Shown here in pieces: positions 27,896 to 37,196 of a stretch of 64,000 nucleotides of DNA. The stretch is taken from contig NZ_JBFRYB010000001.1 in the NCBI RefSeq assembly GCF_040892595.1, positions 620,001 through 684,000 of the forward strand, given 5' to 3'. Both the position numbers and the translations under genes were made by a program. Numbering within the stretch: position 1 is the first letter of the stretch; the number at the start of each line of letters is the position of its first letter. Under the pieces are notes generated by a model. It did no database searches. It was not told the DNA's origin and saw nothing but the letters and a program-made list of their open reading frames with translations. Source of the DNA: Zhongshania sp. R06B22 (GTDB lineage: Bacteria > Pseudomonadota > Gammaproteobacteria > Pseudomonadales > Spongiibacteraceae).

Positions 27896-28477
27896 TCACA
27901 TCATTGATTGTGCGATGCCTTCTACGTCAAGAGTCAGTTCCACAATTTGCGAGGCAGGGCCTAGATCGAAGTCGATACCGAAGTCTTTGAGGGCAATTTC
28001 AGTGGTGCCGTGAAAGCCGTGACGGACACCGCCCCAAGGATCTTTGCCGCCGCCAATTTCAGTTACGGCAATGGTTACTGGCTTGGTCACGCCGCGCAAG
28101 GTTAGAGTGCCTATCATCTCCGCTTTACCGTCGCCAAGGGCTTTGAAACTAGTACTTTTAAAGGTTGCTGTGGGGTATTTATCTACCGCTAAAAAGTCTT
28201 TGTCGCGCAAATGCTTGTCGCGCTCGGCGTGATTGCTGTCGATACTGGCGGTTTTAATAGTGACATTTACAGACGATGCTTCGGGCTTGTCGGGGTCGTA
28301 ATTGAAGCGGCCTTCAAAATCATTAAAGCGACCATATAACCAGCTATAGCCTAAGTGTTTAATTTTAAATTGCACAAAGGCATGGGCGCCAGCGGTGTCG
28401 ATTTTGTATTCGGCTGCATGCAGTCCACCACTCAAACTAAGTAGTGCGGTGAAGCCTAGGGCGATGAGTTTTTTCAT
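27896..28477 (-). CDS. YceI-family periplasmic lipid-binding protein
   Basis: The 193-residue protein has a signal peptide ([20 protein letters not shown], then AAEYKID) and a YceI beta-barrel: [59 protein letters not shown] and [14 protein letters not shown]. YceI proteins bind isoprenoid-type lipids in the periplasm. Its ATG overlaps the stop of the cytochrome b561 gene by four bases (ATGA), a pairing common in bacteria and pointing to translational coupling. A role near quinone handling is an inference from the pairing. Confidence 0.94.
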   Translation of the reverse strand: MKKLIALGFTALLSLSGGLHAAEYKIDTAGAHAFVQFKIKHLGYSWLYGRFNDFEGRFNYDPDKPEASSVNVTIKTASIDSNHAERDKHLRDKDFLAVDKYPTATFKSTSFKALGDGKAEMIGTLTLRGVTKPVTIAVTEIGGGKDPWGGVRHGFHGTTEIALKDFGIDFDLGPASQIVELTLDVEGIAQSMM

Positions 28478-29067
28478 AGTTCAGGTTCCTTTTGAGGTGA
28501 GTTCGCAATAGTGTTGTTGGCGTCACGCCCCAGCATTTTTAGCAGGGTTGAGTCGCGGTTTATGAAGTGATGTTTCAATGCGGCAAGCGCATGAACACCG
28601 GCGAGTAAAATAAGTGTCCAGGCGAGAATTTCGTGTATCTCGCCGGCAATATCTTCTTGGTTTTCTATGCCCTGCACGGTGGCGGGCACGCTGAATAAGT
28701 TAAAAACCTCTATTTGTCGGCCATCTGCGGTCGAGATCAAATAACCCGCAGTCATCAGCATCAACATCAAGCCATACATTGCAAAATGGGTGAGGTGCGC
28801 GGTCGTCCGCTCCCAGTTTTTTAGTATCGGGTCGTCATTGGGGCGGATATTGATACTGCGCCATCCAATACGAGCCAGCAATAATATGAACAATAAAACG
28901 CCAATGCTTTTGTGAATGGTCGGCCCATCCTGGTACCAGGGGTCGTAGTAAGACAGCTGACGCATCCAAATACCTAAGGCAAACATGCCGATTACCACTA
29001 TGGCCATCAGCCAGTGGATGGCTACGCTTACCCAGCCGTAGCGACTGCGGGTATTCTTTGCTGGCAT
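28474..29067 (-). CDS. Cytochrome b561 family protein
   Basis: The 197-residue inner-membrane protein has four membrane segments and conserved histidines for two haem b groups: [12 protein letters not shown] in helix 1, [11 protein letters not shown] in helix 2, [10 protein letters not shown], and [20 protein letters not shown] followed by LKHHFINRD. The family moves electrons between the quinone pool and periplasmic partners. It is the first gene of a two-gene unit with yceI. Confidence 0.93.
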   Translation of the reverse strand: MPAKNTRSRYGWVSVAIHWLMAIVVIGMFALGIWMRQLSYYDPWYQDGPTIHKSIGVLLFILLLARIGWRSINIRPNDDPILKNWERTTAHLTHFAMYGLMLMLMTAGYLISTADGRQIEVFNLFSVPATVQGIENQEDIAGEIHEILAWTLILLAGVHALAALKHHFINRDSTLLKMLGRDANNTIANSPQKEPEL

Positions 29068-29406
29068 GACGGCTCCCTGTGTCTAGTTATTTCTTATAGC
29101 CTGAGTATATAAACAATTTATTAATAGAAAAGTGCAAAATCCTGGCTGAATTAATCTAATTATCAGATGAACGGTATGTATTACTTATTTAGTACGCCCA
29201 TTGGACCGGCATCATCCAGATCCTGAGCTCAATGTAGAAGCAGTATTGAGTTTAGGAAAGCTAAATAAGCGAGGCATGCTCTTTAGCGTGGTTAGAATGA
29301 CCGCAAAGAGGACTGCGGTCATTGATAGTAGTACAAGTGACGTTTATTGCACTAGGCGAAAGAGTTGACCTAGATAGTGGCCATGAAGTTTGCTGAGCTA
29401 GCCGAA
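29068..29406. other. Gap with one strong inverted repeat
   Basis: The first 130 bp form the upstream region of the b561-yceI unit. A perfect 10-bp inverted repeat AATGACCGCA / TGCGGTCATT with an 8-base spacer lies at 29296-29323. Neither side has a T-run, so it is not a typical terminator; it lies downstream of the LLM gene that ends at 29407. No gene is seen. Confidence 0.5.
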
Positions 29407-30285
29407 TTATCGGCCGGCCAACATATTCGCAAGGCGATCAACTTCCGCAACCTCAGAGCTTGCGGGTACCAATTGAATCTCATCGCAACCTAAGGCCTCT
29501 ATCGCATCTAAGCCGTCTTTGATTGCGATGGGGTCGTGCATCGTCATGGTCTTGGCAATATTGCGCGCGTCTTTCTCGCCAAAGGTTTTTAAGTAATCAA
29601 AAACATAGTCGCTAAGTGCTGTTTCGGCATTTTGTGCCAGTGAATACCAGAAGCCACCCATACGGTAGGGCTTTTGTTCACGGCCAGATTCCTGCCACGC
29701 AGTATCGGCTGAGGTGAAAAAGTGATTGATAAGGTCGGCGTTGCCGTCCATGGCAAAGCCATACAGACCGTCGGCCCATTTAGAAACCCGTTGAATACTT
29801 TTGGGCCCCATCGCGCCCACTAAAATGGGTGGCCCGCCGGCTTGGATGGGGGTGGGGCCGACTTCCTCTAAGCCTTCTAGCAGTTCGCCGCGCCAGACTT
29901 TCTTCATAATAGCAATTTGATCATCCATTTTCTGAAAGCGATTTTTAAAGCTGGCATCGAGTGCCTCGTAGTCTTTTTCACGTCCGCCGACACCGACGGT
30001 TACCATAACGCGGCCCTCAGATAATATGTCGAGGGTGGCGATTTCTTTGGCCGCTTGTACCGCGCTGTGCATAGGCAAAACATATAGCGCAGGAATAATC
30101 TTGACGCGCTCGGTGCTTGCCGCGGCGAAGGCGAGAATATTGCGCATTTCATAGCTGTAGCCCGTCACTCGTTCGCCGCAGGACAAGCTTGAGAATGGCC
30201 CTTGGTCGATGATTCGGCACCAGTCTTTAAAATTTTGGCGACTAATCCCGCGCTGCATATAGGGAAGGCAAACACCTATTTTCAT
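29407..30285 (-). CDS. LLM-class flavin-dependent oxidoreductase (third copy)
   Basis: The 292-residue protein has the luciferase-like barrel pattern: MKIGVCLPYMQRGISRQNF at the start, GERVTGYSYEMRNILAFAAA, STERVKIIPALYVLPMHSAV, ATLDILSEGRVMVTVGVGGR and PPILVGAMGPKSIQRVSKWA. The ATG at 30285, with AGGAT 8 bases before it, is chosen over a start 21 codons upstream because homologues begin with MKIG. It differs strongly from the two LLM proteins to the left. Function is unknown; a link with the P450 cluster is only suggested by the shared family. Confidence 0.86.
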   Translation of the reverse strand: MKIGVCLPYMQRGISRQNFKDWCRIIDQGPFSSLSCGERVTGYSYEMRNILAFAAASTERVKIIPALYVLPMHSAVQAAKEIATLDILSEGRVMVTVGVGGREKDYEALDASFKNRFQKMDDQIAIMKKVWRGELLEGLEEVGPTPIQAGGPPILVGAMGPKSIQRVSKWADGLYGFAMDGNADLINHFFTSADTAWQESGREQKPYRMGGFWYSLAQNAETALSDYVFDYLKTFGEKDARNIAKTMTMHDPIAIKDGLDAIEALGCDEIQLVPASSEVAEVDRLANMLAGR

Positions 30286-30651
30286 ATCAAATCCTGTGTG
30301 CTTATTTTTATATTGATGGAGGCCTTTGCCTGAGCGAGATATGGCCACAGTGCAAAGTCGTTAACAGCTATTGTACGTGCTCAATTTATACGGCGGGCAA
30401 ATACTGCAAAAACACATGCCAAAGGTATAAGTAAATAGACTAGCTTATTGGGCGCTGCCGATATTGATGATTATTTGTCGCCATATTGGGCTCAGATTAT
30501 CAATGACGACAAGGAATAAAGAGATACTCGTTATGGACGAGTTTTTGGTCTGGGAAAATAACTAGATGGTCATGGTCGCACTGCCGACATTCGCGCTGAA
30601 GAACTTTGCGCATGGGCGCAATGACGTCTCAAGCGTCATCCGCAAGTTGCT

Positions 30652-30750
30652 TGGGTATCCACGGGAATAGTATTGGGGCTCGGGTCATGCTCGGTTCGAA
30701 AAGCATTCGCTGCGCTCATCTGGATACCCGATCGGGGTCGGGTATGACGG
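30652..30750 (-). repeat. Dispersed repeat copy in reverse orientation
   Basis: Read on the minus strand, CCGTCATACCCGACCCCGAT with CGGGTATCCA is followed by GATGAGCGCAGCGAATGC (30695-30750), the normal left half. The far half is altered (GGGTATCCACGGGAATAG near 30652). This is the only clear minus-strand copy in the window. Confidence 0.85.
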
Positions 30751-30751
30751 T

Positions 30752-31060
30752 GTATGGAGTGATTTACTGGATGGTCGGCTGTGAAGCGGTATGGAGTGAT
30801 TTACTGGATGGTCGGCTATGAAGCGGTATGGAGTGGTTTATTGGATGGTCGGCTATGACGGGGTATTGATTGGTTTACTGGATGGTCGGCTACGACGGGG
30901 TATGGGGTAGTTTTGCTGTGTGGTCGGGTATGACGGGGTATGGAATGGTTTGCTGGATGGTCGGGTATGACGGGATATGGAGTGGTTTACTGGAAGGTCG
31001 GCTATGGCGGCGGATGGAGTGGTTTAGCTGTGCGGTCGGGTATGACCTAGTGTGGAGTGC
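30752..31060 (+). repeat. 37-bp tandem repeat array, about eight units
   Basis: Units begin GTATGGAGTG at 30752, 30789, 30826, 30863, 30900, 30938, 30975, 31012 and a partial one at 31050, so the period is 37 bp with two 38-bp steps. A unit reads GTATGGAGTGGTTTACTGGA then TGGTCGGCTATGACGGG. The part GGTCGGGTATGACGG is identical to the outer edge of the adjacent reverse repeat copy, so the array probably arose by tandem duplication of that edge plus about 20 bp of flank. Thirty-seven is not a multiple of three, which speaks against coding. Confidence 0.93.
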
Positions 31061-31148
31061 CTTTAATGAGCGACTGGGTATTCTGGGATATAGTGCGGTG
31101 AAAGTATTGGGTGACATCTAGGCAAGCTAGACGTCACCGCTAACAGTA

Positions 31149-31982
31149 TTAAGGGTGTGACTGCATCACTGCTTCGGCAATGCTTTTAATAGGCTCTATC
31201 TGATTCATGCTGTAAAAATGAATACCAGGTGCGCCGCCTTCCATAAGAATGTGGCAGAGTTCAGTTACAAACTCATTGCCGAATTCAATAATGCTTTGCT
31301 GGTCGTCGCCGTAACCGTCTAATTTCTGGGATAACCAGCGCGGTATTTCTGCGCCGCAGTTGCGTGAGAAACGCGCTAGATTCTTATAGTTGGTGATGGG
31401 CATGATGCCGGGATAAATCGGTTTATCAATGCCGGCTTTTTCGCAGGCATCTAAAAAGTAAAAATAGGAGTCGGCACTAAAAAAGTATTGGGTGATCGCG
31501 CTGTTTGCGCCAGCATCTAATTTGTCTTTAAGAAAGCGAATATCGGCGTCGTAGTTTTTAGCGTCGGGATGGATTTCAGGATACGCCGCAACTTCTAATT
31601 GAAAATGATCGCCGGTGTGTTTGCGGATGAACTCTACTAATTCCCGCGCGTACACTAAACGGGTTACGCCCGTGCCAGAAGGTATGTCGCCGCGCAGGGC
31701 AACAATGCGATCAATGCCAGCATCTTTGTAGTTGTTTAATAGCTCTAAGATTTCGGACTCTTCATCGCCACCAAAGGACAAATGCGGAGCCACGGATAAG
31801 CCGGCCTTTTTTGTTTCCAGGACGATATCGCGGGTATTGTCGCGGGTGGAGCCGCCTGCGCCATAAGTGACGGAGAAAAACTCTGGATTGAGCGCGGCCA
31901 ATTGGCTGCGAATATCTTTTAATTTCTCCCGGCCTATTTCGGTTTTAGGCGGGAAAAATTCAAAGCTGTAGCGGTTTGCCAT
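31149..31982 (-). CDS. metF: Methylenetetrahydrofolate reductase
   Basis: The 277-residue FAD enzyme reduces 5,10-methylene-THF to 5-methyl-THF, the methyl donor for methionine synthesis. Hallmarks are YSFEFFPPKTEIGREKL at the N-terminus, PEFFSVTYGAGGSTRDNT, IVALRGDIPSGTG, ITQYFFSADSYFYFLD and YPGIMPITNYKN. The length is near the usual 290. It is the last gene of a SAM-cycle cluster in the order arsR-type regulator, metK, ahcY, metF, about 100 bp after ahcY. No tandem metE or metH is in the window. Confidence 0.96.
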   Translation of the reverse strand: MANRYSFEFFPPKTEIGREKLKDIRSQLAALNPEFFSVTYGAGGSTRDNTRDIVLETKKAGLSVAPHLSFGGDEESEILELLNNYKDAGIDRIVALRGDIPSGTGVTRLVYARELVEFIRKHTGDHFQLEVAAYPEIHPDAKNYDADIRFLKDKLDAGANSAITQYFFSADSYFYFLDACEKAGIDKPIYPGIMPITNYKNLARFSRNCGAEIPRWLSQKLDGYGDDQQSIIEFGNEFVTELCHILMEGGAPGIHFYSMNQIEPIKSIAEAVMQSHP

Positions 31983-32089
31983 GATAGGTTCCGGTCAGAA
32001 AGGCATTAAATCCCTTCGTAAATATGTGGTTTAAAAATGAGTTAACAAGATTATTGGCGTGCCGCGGGCGACACGCCAATACACACTAC

Positions 32090-33484
32090 TTAGTACTTAT
32101 AGCTTTCTGGTTTAAACGGACCTTCAACGCTAACACCAATGTAGTCGGCCTGATCGGTACTGAGTTTAGTCATGACGCCGCCAAATCCAGCAACCATGTC
32201 GGCAGCCACTTCTTCGTCTAGCTTCTTAGGCAATACCTCAACGGTGATCGCGCTCGCTTTAAAGCTGGGCTCTAAATCGGCGAAGCGACGCTCGTACAAG
32301 TACATTTGAGCTAGCACTTGGTTGGCGAAAGAGCCATCCATAATACGGCTGGGGTGGCCAGTTGCGTTGCCTAGGTTTACCAAGCGGCCTTCTGAAAGCA
32401 GAATCAAATGGTCGTTAGCGGCCTTGCTGCGGTAGATCAGGTGAACCTGTGGTTTAACTTCTTCCCACTCCCAGTTCTTGCGCATAAAAGCGGTGTCGAT
32501 TTCATTATCAAAGTGACCGATATTGCATACTACGCAGCCATTTTTTAAGCTTTTTAGCATATTAGAATCACACACATTGACGTTACCGGTGGTGGTGACC
32601 AGCAAGTCGGTGGTGCCTAATACTAAAGTATTAATGCAGTCTAAGGTGCCATCGTTGATGCCGTCGATAAACGGTGATACCACTTCATAGCCGTCCATGC
32701 ACGCTTGCATAGCACAGATGGGGTCGATCTCGGTGATCTTAACAATCATGCCTTCTTGGCGAAGCGACTGTGCAGAACCCTTGCCCACGTCACCGTAGCC
32801 AATAACCAGCGCTTTTTTACCAGATAGTAGGTGGTCGGTGCCGCGCTTGATGGCGTCGTTTAAGCTGTGACGGCAGCCATATTTGTTGTCATTTTTAGAC
32901 TTGGTAACCGAATCATTAACGTTGATGGCAGGCACTTTCAATTCGCCTTTCTTCATCATTTCTTGCAGACGGTGAACACCTGTTGTGGTTTCTTCGGTAA
33001 TACCGTGAATGGCATCCATCATTTGTGGATACTTCTGGTGAAGCAGGCCAGTTAAGTCGCCGCCGTCATCCAGTACCATATTCGCATCCCAAGGCTTGCC
33101 ATCTTTTAAAATGGTTTGCTCAAGACACCACTCGTATTCTTCATCGGTTTCGCCTTTCCAAGCAAAAACTGGAATACCCGCAGCAGCGATTGCCGCGGCG
33201 GCGTGGTCTTGGGTAGAGAAGATATTGCACGATGACCAGCGAACTTCTGCGCCGAGCTCGACCAAGGTTTCGATCAGTACGCCGGTTTGAATCGTCATGT
33301 GAATACAGCCAAGAATCTTGGCGCCAGCCAATGGCTTGTCTGCGCCGTATTTATTGCGCAAAGCGATCAGTGCAGGCATTTCGCCTTCGGCGATATTGAG
33401 CTCTTTACGGCCCCATGCTGCCAAGCTGATATCGGCTACTTTAAAGTCAGTAAATTCAGTTTTAATCTTCGTTGCAGTGCTCAT
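32090..33484 (-). CDS. ahcY: Adenosylhomocysteinase (SAH hydrolase)
   Basis: The 464-residue NAD enzyme splits S-adenosylhomocysteine into adenosine and homocysteine and so removes the inhibitor of methyltransferases. Motifs: [20 protein letters not shown], the proteobacterial insert, [20 protein letters not shown], the NAD loop [15 protein letters not shown] and [20 protein letters not shown]. It ends KPESYKY, matching the family's PxxYRY end. The ATG at 33484 is chosen because GAAAGGA lies 7 bases before it, while the ATG at 33490 sits too close. It follows metK by 35 bp and is clearly in one operon with it. Confidence 0.97.
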   Translation of the reverse strand: MSTATKIKTEFTDFKVADISLAAWGRKELNIAEGEMPALIALRNKYGADKPLAGAKILGCIHMTIQTGVLIETLVELGAEVRWSSCNIFSTQDHAAAAIAAAGIPVFAWKGETDEEYEWCLEQTILKDGKPWDANMVLDDGGDLTGLLHQKYPQMMDAIHGITEETTTGVHRLQEMMKKGELKVPAINVNDSVTKSKNDNKYGCRHSLNDAIKRGTDHLLSGKKALVIGYGDVGKGSAQSLRQEGMIVKITEIDPICAMQACMDGYEVVSPFIDGINDGTLDCINTLVLGTTDLLVTTTGNVNVCDSNMLKSLKNGCVVCNIGHFDNEIDTAFMRKNWEWEEVKPQVHLIYRSKAANDHLILLSEGRLVNLGNATGHPSRIMDGSFANQVLAQMYLYERRFADLEPSFKASAITVEVLPKKLDEEVAADMVAGFGGVMTKLSTDQADYIGVSVEGPFKPESYKY

Positions 33485-33519
33485 AGTCATGTCCTTTCAT
33501 TTTGTTAAATGACGCCGAA

Positions 33520-34728
33520 TTACAGCGCACTTTTAAGCGCGTCGGCGCGGTCGGTTTTTTCCCAGCTAAATGCTGTGCTGGTTTCAGATTTAGTTTCGCC
33601 GTTTTCCTTCCACGTATACGTGTGCTGATAAGGATCCCGACCAAAGTGACCGTAAGCTGCGGTCGGTTGGTACATGGGGTGAGCCAGGTCCAACATTTTT
33701 GTTATCCCGTAGGGGCGTAGGTCAAACACTTCACGCACCGCCGCAATCAATTTTGCGTCGCTTACTTTACCGGTGCCGAAAGTATTAATAGCAATTGAGG
33801 TTGGCTCAGCAACACCAATGGCGTAAGACACTTGGATTTCACAGCGATCTGCCAGGCCTGCGGCAACAATGTTTTTGGCAACATAGCGGCCAGCATACGC
33901 CGCGCTGCGGTCTACTTTTGACGGGTCTTTGCCCGAGAATGCACCGCCACCGTGACGGGCCATACCGCCGTAAGTGTCGACAATAATCTTGCGACCGGTT
34001 AAGCCGCAGTCGCCAACGGGGCCGCCGATAACGAAGTTGCCTGTTGGGTTGATGTGGAATTTTGTGCCCGCATGCAGCAGTTCAGGCGGCAATACGTGTT
34101 TGATGATTTCTTCACGTACGGCTTCTTGTAAATCAGCTTGTGAAATTTCGGGATTGTGTTGGGTAGACAATACAACGGCGTCTATCGCAACCGGCATGCC
34201 ATTCTCATAGCGCAGCGTAACTTGGCTTTTCGCGTCTGGACGCAACCACGGCAATACCCCGTTCTTGCGAAGATAAGCTTGACGCTCAACCAAGCGGTGA
34301 GAGTAAAACAGCGGAGCGGGCATTAGCGATTCGGTTTCGTTAGTAGCGTAACCAAACATCAAACCTTGGTCACCGGCGCCTTGGTCTTCTGGTTTGGCGC
34401 GGTCAACACCTTGGTTGATATCAACGGATTGCTTGCCAATGGCGTTCAGTACCGCACAGCTTGCGCCGTCAAACCCGACGTCTGAGCTGTTATAGCCGAT
34501 ATCGATAATTACGTTACGAATAATGTCTTCTAGATCTACATAGCATGATGTAGTCACTTCGCCAGCAACAATCGCCATGCCGGTTTTAACCATGGTTTCA
34601 ACCGCCACGCGAGCGTGCTTATCGCGGGCAATAATGGCATCTAGCACGGCATCAGAAATCTGATCGGCCATTTTGTCGGGGTGTCCTTCCGATACCGACT
34701 CTGATGTGAATATGCTGTAGTCAGACAT
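33520..34728 (-). CDS. metK: S-adenosylmethionine synthetase
   Basis: The 402-residue enzyme makes SAM from methionine and ATP. The N-terminus has [20 protein letters not shown] with the metal/ATP-binding [16 protein letters not shown] is signature 1 and [20 protein letters not shown] is signature 2. A GAGGACCC stretch just before the ATG acts as ribosome site. It sits 33 bp after the regulator/methyltransferase gene, and SAM leaving this enzyme returns as SAH to AhcY encoded next, so the operon encodes a full cycle. Confidence 0.98.
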   Translation of the reverse strand: MSDYSIFTSESVSEGHPDKMADQISDAVLDAIIARDKHARVAVETMVKTGMAIVAGEVTTSCYVDLEDIIRNVIIDIGYNSSDVGFDGASCAVLNAIGKQSVDINQGVDRAKPEDQGAGDQGLMFGYATNETESLMPAPLFYSHRLVERQAYLRKNGVLPWLRPDAKSQVTLRYENGMPVAIDAVVLSTQHNPEISQADLQEAVREEIIKHVLPPELLHAGTKFHINPTGNFVIGGPVGDCGLTGRKIIVDTYGGMARHGGGAFSGKDPSKVDRSAAYAGRYVAKNIVAAGLADRCEIQVSYAIGVAEPTSIAINTFGTGKVSDAKLIAAVREVFDLRPYGITKMLDLAHPMYQPTAAYGHFGRDPYQHTYTWKENGETKSETSTAFSWEKTDRADALKSAL

Positions 34729-34760
34729 TTTATTGGGTCCTCTGTGTTTGCCGGCGCTTA

Positions 34761-35798
34761 TTAAACGCTGCGGGGCTGGTGTGTTGATAAAGTAGTGTGT
34801 GAGTAAAGGTGATCTGGCTTAACAAATTGCCGAACCTGTACTCGAAATCCATTCAATTGTGCTAAATACGCTGCGGGGCCATCCTGCAAACCATTGGCTT
34901 GCGCCCACTCGGTTAAATCGTCGGGCTCAAAGCCCAGCCATAAATCGCCGCATGCCTCTCTTGCCCAGCTTTGATCGTGACGGCATAAATCCGTCACGCA
35001 AAATAAACCGCCGGGCTTTAGCAAACGCGCTGCGTCTTTAAAGATGTCAGCCGGCGACGGCACATGGTGAAGCACCATATTGCTGATCACGCAATCTGCA
35101 GCATTCTCTTGCAAGTCAGGATTGCGGCTGTCACCAAGAATGAACGATACGTTGTTAAGCGCCTGCTGGTTTATAAAGGCACTGGCGCGGGTAAGCATGG
35201 CATCGGCATTGTCTACGGCAACGACGTTCTCATAGTGCGGCGAAAGTTCGGCTAAAAAGGCGCCTTCGCCGGGACCGATTTCCACCGCCAATTTACCACC
35301 GGCGGGCTGGCTGCTGCGCAGTAACTCTAGACAGCTTTGGCCGTAAACGCCGTAGGCCACCATCTGCTCCTGCTGTTCGCCAAACTCGCCGGCGTATTCT
35401 GCAAAAAATGCGCGTGACCGGTCTGCTCGTTCCACATAAACCTGTTCCAAGCGAGTTTGCTGCTCTGGGCTTAGGCTCATTAAATCAGCGCTGCTGAGCA
35501 GGGCGTCGTGTAGCTCACATAAAGAGGGATGGCTCGATGTATAGGTGCGGCGATAAAACAGGCTATTGCCTTCGCGCCGCTTGGTAATCAATCCAGCCGT
35601 GGTCAGAGTTTTAAGATGATGGCTCATACCAGACTGACGGCAGTCGAGGATGTGACACAGCTCTTGCACCGAATAGGCGTCGCGACTCAACACTCTTAGC
35701 ACCTGCAGACGCAGCACATCGCCGCCCGCTTTGCAGAGCTGCAAAAGCTGGGTGTTGAGGGCTGGCGGAGCAGCAATTGGCGTGGGTGCAGTTTTCAT
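34761..35798 (-). CDS. ArsR-family regulator fused to SAM-dependent methyltransferase (SahR-like)
   Basis: Residues 15-95 form an ArsR winged helix ([60 protein letters not shown]). Residues 130-300 form a class I methyltransferase fold with [14 protein letters not shown] (SAM loop), [10 protein letters not shown] and [20 protein letters not shown]. The 345-residue architecture and its place at the head of metK-ahcY-metF fit the SahR-type regulators of the SAM cycle, which sense SAH; this assignment rests on my knowledge of the family and context, not on a search. The second domain likely serves as the SAM/SAH sensor. A perfect palindrome 29 bp upstream of the start suggests self-regulation of the whole operon. 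Confidence 0.85.
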   Translation of the reverse strand: MKTAPTPIAAPPALNTQLLQLCKAGGDVLRLQVLRVLSRDAYSVQELCHILDCRQSGMSHHLKTLTTAGLITKRREGNSLFYRRTYTSSHPSLCELHDALLSSADLMSLSPEQQTRLEQVYVERADRSRAFFAEYAGEFGEQQEQMVAYGVYGQSCLELLRSSQPAGGKLAVEIGPGEGAFLAELSPHYENVVAVDNADAMLTRASAFINQQALNNVSFILGDSRNPDLQENAADCVISNMVLHHVPSPADIFKDAARLLKPGGLFCVTDLCRHDQSWAREACGDLWLGFEPDDLTEWAQANGLQDGPAAYLAQLNGFRVQVRQFVKPDHLYSHTTLSTHQPRSV

Positions 35799-35826
35799 GA
35801 CGGGCAGTGTAGCAGGGCTTTGTTAC

Positions 35827-35848
35827 TATATCAAAATATATTGATATA
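35827..35848. promoter_or_regulatory. Probable operator of the SAM-cycle operon
   Basis: TATATCAA, six bases, then TTGATATA form a perfect 8-bp inverted repeat, 29 bp upstream of the ArsR-methyltransferase start. ArsR proteins bind 12-2-12-like or similar palindromes, and this is the only such site in the gap. Binding by the encoded regulator is an inference. Confidence 0.65.
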
Positions 35849-36085
35849 GATCTGTGGCTGTAGACGGTGCTTTGCTTAAGGCGGAAAAGTGCTGAAGATC
35901 TTGGCTTAGCGCGTAACTGGCTTTGAGGCAGTTATGACTGGTAGGAGGGTATTGAAGAGTCGGGAAGCGAGGCTAGGGTGTTCAGGGTATAACCGAGCGC
36001 AGCGGGTATGGCTGCGATCGGTATACATTGGTGCGGTCCTTAATGGGTGAGCGCGAATACTAGTCACCTCTCTCCCAGCGTGACG

Positions 36086-37180
36086 TCACACGCCCATCGC
36101 GGGGACTGCGCTGCTTGGCTTCGACGGCAATGCGTGGCGAAAAATCCGATAGAGAACTTGGCCAAACTGAGAGGGTAGTGAGCCGCTGTTGTAGTTCTGA
36201 CCGTATTTCTTGCAGACTTCTTGAACTTTCACGGACAGTTCTGCGTAGCGACGTGCCGGCACGGTTGGGAATAAATGGTGCTCAATCTGGTGGCTGAGAT
36301 TGCCCGATAGAATATGAAAGATCTTGCCGCCACGTAGGTTGGATGAGCCGCGCAGCTGGCGTAAATACCAGTGACCGCGACCTTCTTTTTCCATAATGGA
36401 TTTTGGGAAGACTTCGGCGTCGGCGGTAAAGTGACCGCAGAAGATAATCATATAGGTCCAGAGATTACGCATTAAGTTGGCGGTTAAGTTGCCGCTAAGC
36501 ACCGCGAAAAACATAGGTCCGCCAAGCAGGGGGAAAAACACATAATCCTTAAGAAGTTGGTAGCGGGCTTTTTTCAATACCGGCTCTAACTCTTTCTTAA
36601 TCACTGCCTTGGATTTCCGGCCGCTAAATACTTTACCCAGCTCAAGTTCTTGAATCGCCACGCCCCATTGAAATAGCACGGCAAGCAAAAAAGCCCAAAT
36701 TGGCTGCAGCAGATAAAACGGGCGCCAGCGCTGCTCCGGGAATAAGCGCAGCAGTCCGTAGCCAATGTCGGCGTCCATACCTTTAATATTGGTGTAGGTG
36801 TGGTGCAAATAGTTGTGGCTCTGGCGCCAGTTGTCAGATGTACCAGCGATATCCCATTCGAAGGTTTTGCCATTGAGAGCCGGGTCGTTCATAAAGTCAT
36901 ATTGGCCGTGCATAACATTGTGACCGAGCTCCATATTGTCGAGTATTTTGGATATTCCCAACACTAGAGTCCCGAGAATCCACGCGGGCGGAAAAAAGCT
37001 GAAATACAGCAGGGCCCGGCCGATCACTTCGCTATAGCGCACGGTTTTAAGCACGCGGCGAATATATCGGGCGTCGACGTCGCCGACGTCCTGTAGGGCC
37101 GTCTGCTGGATGGCATCGAGTTCGGCGCCAAAGGCGTCTAATTGTTCAGGGCTTAACGGTCGATTTTTGACATGGCTCAT
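36086..37180 (-). CDS. Fatty-acid/acyl-CoA desaturase (DesC-like)
   Basis: The 364-residue membrane di-iron enzyme has three histidine boxes: HNVMH (residues 87-91), HNYLHH (122-127) and HQIEHH near 310, plus membrane stretches between. It inserts a double bond into acyl chains with electrons from a reductase. The ATG at 37180 (start MSHVKNRPLS) with GAGGAA upstream is preferred; the open frame upstream reads into the neighbouring gene. It lies 16 bp after the FAD/2Fe-2S reductase gene and near a divergent TetR gene, the same layout as desT / desB-desC in Pseudomonas, where it makes delta-9 double bonds in exogenous acyl-CoA. Confidence 0.9.
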   Translation of the reverse strand: MSHVKNRPLSPEQLDAFGAELDAIQQTALQDVGDVDARYIRRVLKTVRYSEVIGRALLYFSFFPPAWILGTLVLGISKILDNMELGHNVMHGQYDFMNDPALNGKTFEWDIAGTSDNWRQSHNYLHHTYTNIKGMDADIGYGLLRLFPEQRWRPFYLLQPIWAFLLAVLFQWGVAIQELELGKVFSGRKSKAVIKKELEPVLKKARYQLLKDYVFFPLLGGPMFFAVLSGNLTANLMRNLWTYMIIFCGHFTADAEVFPKSIMEKEGRGHWYLRQLRGSSNLRGGKIFHILSGNLSHQIEHHLFPTVPARRYAELSVKVQEVCKKYGQNYNSGSLPSQFGQVLYRIFRHALPSKPSSAVPAMGV

Positions 37181-37196
37181 GGTGGGTTTTCCTCTG

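Larger units (their letters stand above)
30286..31148. other. Gap with inverted repeat copy and 37-bp tandem array
   Basis: The first 300 bp after the LLM start show nothing clear. A dispersed-repeat copy in reverse orientation lies at about 30650-30750, and a tandem array follows at 30752-31060 (separate entries). Reading frames here (30606-30821, 30870-31121) run through repeats and are not called. Confidence 0.6.

Noticed and set aside
30752..31060. CRISPR or attachment-site array
   Set aside because: Units follow one another with no spacer; it is a plain tandem repeat.
30606..31121. Tryptophan/glycine-rich frames (MVGYDGVW) in the 37-bp array
   Set aside because: The period is not a multiple of three and the frame changes along the array, so coding is not supported.
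33485..33519. SAH riboswitch before ahcY
   Set aside because: Only 35 bp separate metK and ahcY, too short for the known structure; control is more likely by the ArsR-type regulator.
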